A DNA stretch of 64,000 nt from Triplophysa rosa (taxonomy: Eukaryota > Chordata > Actinopteri > Cypriniformes > Nemacheilidae). Under the pieces are notes generated by a model that saw only the letters and a list, made by a program, of their open reading frames with translations, searched no databases and was not told where the DNA came from. Every line of letters begins with the position of its first letter. Positions within the stretch are counted from its first letter, which is position 1. A program made the translations under genes and the position numbers. This document shows positions 14,221 to 25,200 of the stretch, piece after piece. The stretch lies in assembly GCF_024868665.1 (NCBI RefSeq), contig NC_079906.1, forward strand, positions 14,322,807 through 14,386,806, written 5' to 3'.

Positions 14221-17200
14221 TCAGTACATGTCTTTGTAGATTTCTTGTAAGAGTGGGTGAAGAGAGGTTTCAGATTCAGTCTTTTTGATCATCTGAACCA
14301 GCTGGGCATTTTCAGTGACCAGCTGTCTCAGGTCAGCCATTTTTTGAAGCAATTTGGGAAAGAGATGAGGAGAGTCAGGGTGGTGAACCTGAAGGTGTTG
14401 ATCAAGAGCTTGCAAGATGCCATCTTGGATCTGCTCCACCTGCTTTACGTTCATCAGTCCAGGACGATCTAGAGCAAAGAGAGACAACGCTCAATTTTTT
14501 TGGTAGAGCATTTTGCATAGTTTTACGTCCAGTATAAACCAAAAAGAAGTGTGCCCTCATGGCAAACAAGTACTGAATAAAAAAGTTTTTGATCCAACAC
14601 ATAAGAAAATCAGATAATACAGCAACAACAGTCTCAAACACGCATGCACTCACCTCCACACAGTATAATGGCTGCCACAAACAGAGCCAGGTCACTGTCA
14701 TCGAGCTCCAGAGCATTGAATTTGACCGCAAACTCAAACTTGGGCTCCATGATCTCATTGAAAGGTTTGCGCAGACTCCGCAGGAACTCTCTCGTCACAA
14801 AGCCCTTTCCATTGGCTACGAGCAGCCCGTCTTTATTCATTAGAGATGGGAGCATTGCAAATATGGCCTCGTGGACTCCGTATTTTAACAGCGTTACCTG
14901 AGACAAAGTGGAAGATAAATTCAGTGGGAGAGTTTGTGTCAATACCTCAAAGCTAGTGGCTGCTGGTGGCATTTGCTCCTAAAATATAACAAATATATAT
15001 TTTAAAGACAAGCAGTGATCATATAATTTGGGAGATCTACAGATGACCTGGACTGTTCTGACCTGATCATTAAGGAAGAGATCCACAAAGCCGGGGATGT
15101 TTTTGGCAAACTCTGTGAGCTCTCGTACAGTTTCCACTGTTGTGCACTGGCAGCGGTAGAAGACATGGACCCCGATCTCTTTGTTTGGTGGCGCTCCATT
15201 AAGCTGATTCCAGACCAGCCCGTTTTCAGCCTGCCACAGCGAGTCCATGTCATGGATCACGAAAGGCTGAAGATAAAATAAGAATATGATTAATTCAGGA
15301 CTGATATCACAGCTGATCAATCATGTAAATCAAGAAAGTCCTTTATCAAAATCTGTAAAAGCTCTCCCACCAATCTAGTTAAACTGTTTCGTTGGATTTG
15401 CTACAACAAATCGATAAATACTCGAAATGTCTGAGGGATCTCAAACAATACCGCTGTGCAGGTAGTCTTTCCCGTGAGGATGCTCCGTGCTTTCTTTTTG
15501 GTCATGTTGAGGTTCCTCAGGTAAGATGTGTTAACATGCTTGGCCAGGGTTTTGAGGTCAGCTCCCCCTGAGTTCGGCAGGTTCGCCCCTGCGAGTAGTC
15601 CCGCCACTAGCTTCTTCTTCTCAGCTTCTGGCATGCGCCCATATCTGATCGCTGGTTTTAAAGAAATTATTGACTATATCAGGACTATTGCTTTTAAATG
15701 GGTGCAAAATTCTGAAATGCTTTTAATGGCCTTTAGGCTGAATGTCACACGCAGAAACTGGAAAACAAGTCTCATCGCAGTCTCATCTCAAGTCTTTTGC
15801 ATGCGCTTCATTACATAAAGAGCTGTTTTACTCAAAATGCCTTAAAATGAACTACCAAAGATGATCAAAATCGATCGCATAAACAGATTAATATATAAAA
15901 GGTTTTAATTTTTCCTTCTGACAGATTTTTTAATATTATAATACAGTAGAATAAAAAAACCGAAAACAGACTGCTGGGTTAGCTGATTACCTTAAAAATC
16001 CATAAATATCACTCATAGTTAATACCGCTGTTAACACTTTCCAACAAGCGGATGTAATGAGTCTTGTTTACCCTTCTAGTCACGTGACATTCGACATATA
16101 CCCTTTTGTGGTTATGTGCATGTGGGCTCCTCACCGTCATGAGACATGCCCAGACCCAGGCACTTCTGGAAGCGGCAGTACTGGCATTTGTTCCTGCTCT
16201 TTTTCTGGACTTTACAGGCACGCTCACATCGCTCATACTCCAGCTTCATACGAATGGTGCGTCTGAAAAAACCCTTGAAAAAAAAAAGATGACACTATCT
16301 TACTAAAAACCGCAAGGCACACACTGTTGTACTGCTTAATTACTACATCACAAAAACACAACTTTAAACATAAGGGAGTATTTAAGGAAAAGAAAAATAA
16401 ACATTTAGGGCCTGTAGGCAAAAGAGTGTTTCCGATTGGCTAAACCAGGTCACTCTCATGTGCAGAACTGTGCTGTGTAATAAACCTTAAAGGGACAGGT
16501 CACCCAAAAATAAAACTTCTTTCATAATTTACTCACCCAGATGTTATTTCAAACCTGTGTGACTTTCTTTCTTCTGCAGAACACAAAAGAAGATATTTTA
16601 AAGAATGTTGGTCACCAAACAACATTGTCCCCCATTGACTTCAATTGTATGAACACAAAACCCGAGACATTTCTCAAAATATCTGCATTTGTGTTCCACA
16701 AAAGGTGGAGTCTCATTCGGGTTTTGAACGACATGAGGGTGAATAGATGAAAGAATGTTTATTTTTGGTTGAACTTTTCCTGTAACTGCAGTAGTTGCAA
16801 GCTCAGCGAAATTACCTTGCAGCCTTCACAAGCATGAACTCCATAGTGAAATCCCGAGGCTTTATCTCCACATATGCGACATTCAACATTTAGACCTAAA
16901 TTATTGGTGTCATCCCGGCCTAGCCGTAACTGGTCAGACAGCGAGAGGGGTGGGGCCTGTAATGGATCTGTAAAATACACCAACGGAGAATATTGCAGAA
17001 TACGTTTAACCCTGAACTTCAACTAGACCTTGAACTGAAGAACTTTTACCTTCAAAGTTTTGAGCTGTTACAGGAACATTGCTATTCGGTTGAGGAACCT
17101 CCTGTTCCGTTCCACCTCCATTCTGTAGATTCGTCCACGAGGATCCTTTGCTGCCGGGTGAGACCTCTGTTCCCGTGGTGTCAGATGCCTCGCTGCTCTC

Positions 17201-17455
17201 CACCTCCTCACCAGACCCTGAGCCCGGCTCCTGGAGGTCTGACATGCCTCCACAGTCTGAGGATACCGACTCGCCCTCCTGCACACCTACCCATGTTGTG
17301 TCTTCAAGAATCTGTGCAGAGTGCAAATCTCCGTCTGGCTGTGGAGACGCCTGGCCTTCCATAATTCCCGTCAATTCCACGTTCCCCCGGGCCTCTGCTA
17401 GTTCCGCAGAGCTGTCACATTTTATTCCTGAGGTAGGTTGCTCGACCTGTTCCAT
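14221..17455 (-). CDS. ppard: Peroxisome proliferator-activated receptor delta, 7 coding exons
   Basis: Ligand-activated nuclear receptor. With RXR it binds DR1 elements and drives fatty-acid oxidation genes. Joined exons (minus): 17455-17050, 16967-16816, 16273-16135, 15651-15452, 15266-15063, 14897-14654, 14468-14221 = 1593 nt, 530 residues. The DNA-binding domain starts at C165 ([20 protein letters not shown]), with P-box CEGCKGFF; the second finger is in exon 3 (CxxCRFQKCL). Hinge and ligand-binding domain follow ([19 protein letters not shown], exons 4-5). The protein ends in the AF-2 helix [10 protein letters not shown]. The N-terminal A/B region is about 164 residues, clearly longer than in human PPARD (about 70), and is rich in S/G/E. 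Upstream non-coding exons probably exist but could not be placed. Cyprinids have two ppard copies (a and b); which one this is was not decided. An Angel MITE sits in intron 2. Confidence 0.96.
16489..16790. mobile_element. Angel-type palindromic MITE (ppard intron 2)
   Basis: Starts GGGACAGGTCACCCAAAAAT and ends in the complement-like TTTTTGGTTGAACTTTTCC. It contains the internal words TTTACTCACCCAGATG, CAAACCTGTGTGACTTTC and AACACAAAAGAAGATATTTT that mark this abundant cyprinid element. The copy is diverged. Confidence 0.8.
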
Positions 17456-18558
17456 GGTTCTCCAGTCTAGCCGCTAAATCTCATGACCATCCATCACGTG
17501 ACATTGCCACTCTTCAGAAAAACAGAAGATGTGACAAAAAGTCAATTATTCTCATAATACATCAAATACACAACTGTGTGTCTTATACTTTAACACACAA
17601 TACCACGTCATCATCAGGGTGAGCACTTTTTTCAGACCACATACAAGGTCACATAAGGCAAACTATTAGCTACATATTAGTTATGTATACTTTTAAAAAT
17701 CTTTATGAACTCTAAGAGCTCCTTTTATACCTCTTATCTTACGAATTGTGTAAACAGGCCTCTAAAATAAACAAAATTCAACAACGAAGACTATATCACA
17801 AGTGGTTAACTAACTTTTGTCTTAGCTTGCACATTCATTATTCTTTCTATGTTCAACCTTCATTCATTCACCACTTCCCATTCAATGACCTTTATCTTTT
17901 CGAGGCAAACAGTAATTACAAGCCTGCGGTATATAGTCTCCGCGGTCTGTTAGGTGATAAAGCCATTATAAGACTCTGCCAGGTTGTTTACTTTATGATA
18001 AGATAACCTTGCAAAGAAAGCTCCTGTTGAGGAAGACATACCATTAGACTAGTCGTTGCAAACCTTACACAAGCAAACGCCCCTCAACCCCTATGAAGTG
18101 CATATTTAAAAGTACCACCACGTGACACAAAAATCTGACAAAGTACATCTTTCAACACCACATATGTGCACATACATGCTATCTACGGGTCATGAAAAAA
18201 CTGAATTGACTTCCATGCATCTCGTGACTAGTTTCCATATGCACGTTTCATCATGCAAGAACCAATAAGATTTGATGTTTTTTGACTTGCCACCATATTT
18301 GAACTTACTGCACTGATCTCAATGGATCCGCGACATATCAATAACTAAATAAGCCCAAAATATGAATCATTTTCGCTTACAAACATATCATTTTGCTTTA
18401 AAAGACATATATTAACGCACCGTCCTTTGGATAAGTTTAATGGTGGATGTACAGCATGAGCTTTTTGGAGCTCTGCCAGTTTGAGCTCCGTTGAAAAAGT
18501 TAACAATGGCATTTGTGTTCAACTGAAAGGAAGTCATATACATCTAGGATGGCATGAG

Positions 18559-18829
18559 GGAGATAGTTCAATCAAAATAATTTGATCATTTACTCACCCT
18601 CATGTCATTCCAAACCTGTATGACTTTCTTCTGCAGAACAAAAAAGATATTTTGACGAATGCTGGTATCCAAACAACACTGGCCCCCATTGACACAAAAC
18701 CACTGAGACATTTCTCAAAATATCTTCTTTTGTGTTCCACACAAGAAAGAGTCACATAAAGGTTTTAAATGACATTAAGGTGAATAAATGATGACAGAAC
18801 TTTTATTTTCGGGTGAACTATCCCTTTAC
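18559..18829. mobile_element. Angel-type MITE
   Basis: Begins near GGGAGATAGTTCAATC and ends CGGGTGAACTATCCC. Internal words CATTTACTCACCCTCATG, CCAAACCTGTATGACTTTC and TTCTTTTGTGTTCCAC belong to the same family as the copies at 16.5, 56.4 and 58 kb. Confidence 0.85.
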
Positions 18830-21586
18830 GGGGGCAAGAAAGCTACATTAAACACTGAGTTTATTACCTATTTGCATGAGCAAACAAAGAAAACCATAAA
18901 CTGTTCACAGAAAATATGCATTGTGCTTTATCTGGTGTAAGTGTATTTATCAATTTGATAATACTATCAAATGAACAAGGTATAAATTTCTTAAAATTCA
19001 ATTCTGTCCATTAAGTTAAATGAGACACAAGGGGGCTCATTGGCTGAATGAGGTCACGTCCTTGATGTCTCTTAAGCCATCGATAACAGATGTGAGTCTT
19101 TAGTCATATGGAGGATGGAGACCGCAACCAAACAGAGTATGTAATCCTTGGATTCTGACAAAAGGATTATCAAGTGGTCACTAGGACACCCTTGCCCATA
19201 AACAATGCAATTCAACAAAAAAATCACTTCCACCCTAGTCAAAGGCAGTCCTATATGTATAGGCTTTACGTTAACTGATACATGCTCAGCAAATGAACAA
19301 ATAACGAATGCTTTGAGCTACTGTCGAGACTTGCCAGCAACCAGTCGTGCTGGTTCTCAGGTTATCTACATTGTACAGAGGTTGTTGCATGCAAGAGGCA
19401 ACCCGCACAGAGGAACTAAATGAGTCAGTGTGCGTAGGTTATGATATGACAGACACACATTCCAGTCTGCGGACCTCTCAGTTGCTTAGTTGGTGTTTTT
19501 AATAGTTAAAGAGCAGGAGAAAACTAAGGCGACTATAAAGTTAATTATTGACAAGCTATACATATGCAAGAGAACTGGTGAGCAAGGCTAGAAAGTACAT
19601 TTTAGTAAACCTGTACAATTTCACCACAAACCGATTTCTGGGTATAACAAGGTCAAATGTAATACTCGTTCATGAAGTCTTTCCAATATAAAACCACAAA
19701 CTTAACACTTATTCTTATTATTACGAACTTTAAAGTAAAACTCACTCTTCTTTTCCAGCTGTCTTGAATCTAAATCTTTTTTCAGAAAACTGAAATCTTG
19801 TCATGACAGCTAAAATTGTTGTTTCACTGAAGTTTGAACATGTGGATATGAGAACGTTTTTCTATAGTCAAAATAGTGAAATGTACAACATGCTGACTAA
19901 GGAATTCTGAAATGTCTGATCTTACACTGTTATTAATAGTTATCTATGAAACAGTTCATCTGAATCGTAGGTGTATCAAGGAGCAAAGTTTGTAAATCTA
20001 TAATAAAATTGGTAAAACCCCAACTTATCAAAGCTATGAAAAGAACACAAAGGTTATAAGTCCACAGTTCATAGGCTTTAACGGTGATATAAAGGCAAAT
20101 AACACAAAAGCTAGACAGACAGACCCTACCAAATATAGCTGACAAAAACATGTCACAAAATGTACGTTGCCTTAAAATGGTAACAATACACATTAAACAC
20201 ACTACACCATGCATTCATGTTATTAACATCTCACTTTACTTAAGCGGGTATAAGACAACATTAAAACAAATAGTTGATTTTTTGGCTAACTAGCCGTTTT
20301 AGTTTACCTTGGGTTTACGAGCTAGTTTCGAAGTTTCCCAGCGGTAGATCACGTATAAATATACTCTTCGTATGTAGAGCTAAGTTGACTTTAAACTTAG
20401 AAGAGCTCATAGTCCGTGGCTTTACATCAATTTTGCCATTACTGTGTCCCAATATCTCTCATTCCACAAATGCTAGTTTGATATTAGCATTAGCGTAATG
20501 CTAACATGTTTTTTTATTTTGTCCACGTTGTAAAATGTCTTCTTGACAAAACAGTAACTGTCTTATATGTCTCAGTTAAGAAATACAGGTCCCTCCACCC
20601 GAGTTTTCTATTATGTCCACTTTGCTCTTAAATCCATATTAAATACGGAGAAAGCGTTGTACCAGCGCTCTGTTATTCCAAGATCAAGTTTTGCTCAATC
20701 TGGTCTAGTAACTCCATTCGCTTTGATTACTCGGTTGTCAGGGAGGACAGAAATAAACGAACTAGAAAAGTGCAACGTGCACTATAACCTGTAGGGGGCG
20801 CGCCTCGGCTCAATGTCATCGACTGGTTATAAAAGTTAGTTTATTGAATTATTTTCACTACTGTCATTTACTTTCAATCTGCAATCATAACAACGTGTAT
20901 AATACATATCTGAGTGCAACAAATGCCTTAGAAATTCCATCGTTAAAAACATTCGTCAAGTAGATCACATGACACACATCCCTCCAATGGCTGCTTCATT
21001 CCAGAGGTTTAGTTCAGAGAGTTCAGTTTGTTTTCCTTCTAGGTTTTACAGAGGCGTTTGTGTGGTTGACACGTAAAGCGTGGAGTGATTGTTGCGTAAT
21101 ACAACGTAGCTAGAAATATTAATATTAAAGAAGCTGTCTGAATCATAGATGTTATTTCCCGCGAAGGCTGTTTCGAAACAGACTGGTCCATTTAAACCAA
21201 TTATGCACTCATCCGCTGAAAAATCGAGTCCACGTTGTACAGTACTGTTATATATATGTTATAAGAGCTAACATGCTTTCGAAACATTACAAAATAATAT
21301 AATGTGGTGATCGTAGTATGTACAATTAATATAAAAGTGTACGCGTAGAAAAGGTCTAAATAAGTTTATTGTAATGTTTTAGTGATCATTAATACCTGTA
21401 ATGAGCTTTTAATAGATGGGATGTCCAAGTCCTCCTGTAGATGTCGCTATTAGACTGGAGTTTTGCTGTAAAAAGATATCAAGATACGGCAACTGACTAA
21501 ATACAAATTTTCTTTGTCTACAAAGGCGAAAACTGCTTCTTTCCACAAAATGAAACAAAATAGTAAAACAAATGATAAAGTTAAGC

Positions 21587-21720
21587 TTTCCTGTGGCTCA
21601 GTGGTTAGAGCATGGCACTAGCAATGACAAGGTCAAGGATTCGATCCCACGGGATTGCACATAGCCAGAAACAAATGTATAATATAATGCAACGTAAGTC
21701 GCTTTGGATAACTGGAATTC
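21587..21720 (+). repeat. tRNA-derived SINE
   Basis: The head reads CCTGTGGCTCAGTGGTTAGA (A box) with GGATTCGATCCCACGG (B box) 40 bases on. The tail word GTAAGTCGCTTTGGATAA is the common 3' motif of fish tRNA-derived repeats. No aminoacyl stem is possible, so it is not a tRNA gene. Confidence 0.8.
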
Positions 21721-22032
21721 TGTAGAAACTGATTAGCCATAGGCATGGCTATATTTAAAATATGTGGGAAAAAAGTGATTACGCGATCCAAAAACTTGCA
21801 TAATGTGAAAAGGAACATTTCATCTGTTTTTGTTTGGTGTTTGTATTTTTTTCTACATTAATATAGGCCTATTAATTAAATATATTGTTAATATATGATG
21901 AATGTGCAAATTCTTGTTTTACGGTAAAGGAAGCTGATTTGGCAGTTTCGCAATGACCATATCCTGTTTTTAAACATTTTTCTCTGTTTTTCTGAAAGTC
22001 ACTGTGAGGGGAGGGCGTAGCAGACCACTCAT

Positions 22033-22038
22033 TATAAA
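22033..22038 (+). promoter_or_regulatory. TATA box of cfp
   Basis: TATAAA about 25-30 bases upstream of a probable non-coding first exon that ends at 22079 (AACAGT|GTAAGT). That exon joins the ATG exon at an acceptor ending TTTTAG before 22249. The transcription start near 22060 is inferred. Confidence 0.5.
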
Positions 22039-22281
22039 GTGTCTTCTTCAAACTGCTACAAGAAGGGGAAGACAACAGTGTAAGTGCTTAACAATGCTAA
22101 ACTAAAACTAATACTAGAAAACTGCACGTGTTTGAACCTTTTAATAATTTGTATGATGATCAAAACACACACCAACGATTGTTAGCTATTTCAATACTGT
22201 TTCCTGACTAGTCAAATCTTTACAGTGTTTTTACATTCTGAATTTTAGCATATCCAGAGTTTCCATCTGATTGATTTAGCC

Positions 22282-25200
22282 ATGAATCTCGTTTGTTGGG
22301 TGATGATGGTCCTGGGGATTTATGTCCAGCAATCAGGTTGGTAATATTTATTGACAAACTATAACCCATTAGAACTTACCTCCATTTGCCATTTATCTCT
22401 GAAATTAGTACAAATTACCCCTATTTTCTATGAGGTTATCAAATAATAATATCATGTGATCAACATTGAAATAACAAACCACTAAAACATTCTTTCTGCA
22501 AAATCTATGTTATATGTCATTTCAATACATATTTGATTATTTGGTAAAACTTTACAATAAGGTGCTATTTGTTAACAATTAGTTAATTCATTAACATGAA
22601 CAGTGAACACTTCTACAGCATTTATTCATATTGGTTCATGTTAATTTCAGCATTTACTAAAACATTTTTTATCAAACTTTGTCACTGTTAACATGAGTTA
22701 AAGGGGTCATGCGACACGGCTAAAACGAATATTATTTTTCGTTTTAGATGTAATGCAATGTGTATACACGATTTAAGGTTCAAAAACGCTATCACCTCTT
22801 TGCCTCACCTCTCTGGGTGCGTCTATATTTCGCATTAACATGCGACCTGTATCTAGATGTTGTCCACGTTGAAAAGACAAGTGTAAACGCGCTTCTGATC
22901 GGAATGTTATCCGATCAGCGTGTCCTGATCAAGAAAATACAGCGGAAAGTTTACTCTTGCACACGCACTCTTGCACAGTCGTTCATTTTCCCACAAAATG
23001 ATCGTGGATACTTTATTACAATGTATCATTATTTGCAACCTACAGAGGATGTATGTCAAATCACACGAGATGTTTTACTTGACCACTTCAGATACCATCA
23101 CATAGGCTATTTGTGACTGCCACAAACGGGTTTTACTCGCACACACAGCGCCAGTGGTGTTTTTAAACGCATATTTGTTTATTTTCATGTCACAGACACG
23201 AATAGCAACACTATACCAGCTTGTTTCCAACATAGGCTACTTGTGTGTGTGTATTTACTGTATAGCCTACGGCGTAATATACTCTCAGTTTTCCCGCTGT
23301 ACCGAGGGCTGCTGTGTCTCGTACCGTCCCCGGAAGACAGAAACGGAGCTCTGAATACACCGTATATAATTTACACACAGAAACAAGATTGTAATAGTGT
23401 TGCTTATAGCTGATGTCAGTAAACACGCTATTTAGGGCGCAGACGACGCGCTGTCACTTTCAGCCGAACCAACCCAAATAGACGAGAACGATCTAAGTGG
23501 TCGCTTTTGATCATAGTAAATTCGGATTTATGTGATTATTTTATGTGTCTGACATGAATAAACAAATGATCTGTTTAAAAACACCATTAGAGTCTGTGTG
23601 TGCGTGTGTGCGCGCGCGCGAGAGTGAAACCCGCCACAGCTCAAGTACAAAAGCTTGTGTAATTTTACAAACGTCCTCTACTTATACTTTCACATATAAG
23701 ATCATTAATCGTTTTAACCGTGGTTTACTTCCCACCGCTGCCTCGATTTCAACATGGCTGCGGCGGATACTTTCCAGTGTTTCAAATCTGTAACATGCTC
23801 ATCCTCCCCGTTATACGTGTTGTGTGAAATATCCCCGCACCGAGGCTAATTTTTAAATTGCAAGCTTATTAAAATAATGGACGGGAAACTATAGAGATCC
23901 GATCAGATATCCAGATGCGGAAGCCACTTGATGTTGACAAGTGTAATGCGCTGTGTCCTGATTGTCTGAAGATCCGATCTGCTTGTTCGGATCACCGAGA
24001 TCGCATGTCGCACCCTCTGAAACGCATAGATTTTTTACAAAGCTCGTCACTCTGAAAAGCGAGGTGTGCTATGATTGGCCAGTTAACCAGTGTGTAGTGA
24101 TTGGTCGAATACTGCAAGCGTGTGACGGGAAAAATAACGCCTCTTACCATATTTGGAACAGGTACGCCGGATAATTTATACGATTGCAGTGGTTTTGTTG
24201 TTTGCAAATATAACTCAATCAGCAGCTCGTTTCAGAGGTTGCGTCCTCCGGAGGTCGCATTTACGGGCCATATTGCGGTCTCGTTTAAATAACCGTAATA
24301 AAATTGTATATTACTCCTCGTAAGTTGTTAAATAATATAGTAATTCTTTCTAAGTTTGCAACGTAATAGTACCGGAAAGGGTGGAATCTGCTCTGACCCA
24401 GATCGATCGTTTGCTGCAATATGCAGTGATTGTCGCCAACTGGCAACCCAGTTGTCAAAATACACTAGTGGGTAAATCGTCAGTGGGCGGGGTCACACAG
24501 ACCAAAACAAAAACAGACATTCCGGCACGGAAATCACATTTCAGAGTGGAATAACTGGCTATAGCATTGTTTTTTGGACAAACCGATATATGAACTCAGC
24601 ATGTTTCCTAAATGTCTACGAAAATATTAAGGTATTGTTTTGATTTAATAACATTACATGCAGCTCCTTTAAATTTTTGCAATTTTATGTGTCTAATACA
24701 TGCATGGGCAACTTATAACACACCAAAGACATAGAAAAACATGTAGTCGTGCCATATGACCCCTTTAATGCACCGTGAACTAACATGAATACTGTATTGA
24801 CATGAAGTAACATTAACAAGGATTAATAAATGGTGAAAAACTAAATTGTTCTTTGTTAATTCATGTTAGTTAATGCATTTACTACTGTTAACAAAAAGCA
24901 AATTATTGTAAAGTGTTACCAATTATTTTATATATTTTTATGTTTTTAAGTTTCAGAGATGGCACAGTGTTTCACTGAATTTTCCCTATCCACTGGGACT
25001 TGTGGTGATCTTTTGGGTGAGATTGAAAAAAAAGACTGTTGTATGAACCCTAACTATGGCTACGTAGAAGCAGATGGGGTTTGTAATTCCTGTGGGTAAG
25101 TTTAGTTAATGTAGGCCTATTTTATAATATTCTAATATTTTATAGGGCATTTAACCATTATGATTAAGAAAACTGATATATGACTTCCTGTGATGTATGT

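Larger units (their letters stand above)
17456..22031. other. Intergenic region between ppard and cfp (head-to-head)
   Basis: About 4.6 kb between two divergent genes. It holds an Angel MITE (18.56-18.83 kb) and a tRNA-derived SINE (21.59-21.72 kb). It should also hold the ppard promoter and non-coding 5' exons. A minus-strand AAG|GTAAAC donor near 20.31 kb, with GC-richer DNA at 20.6-20.8 kb, is a possible site, but this is a guess. No coding ORF was recognised. Confidence 0.4.

Noticed and set aside
17006..17477. Plus-strand ORFs over ppard exon 1
   Set aside because: Antisense shadows of the A/B-domain exon, which has the matching splice donor and downstream DNA-binding exon.
21587..21720. 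A fourth tRNA gene
   Set aside because: A and B boxes are present but the ends do not pair and there is no anticodon stem; the tail is that of a SINE.
22760..23116. 118-residue plus-strand ORF
   Set aside because: It lies wholly inside the TTAA-flanked transposon and has no recognisable transposase motif or splice context.
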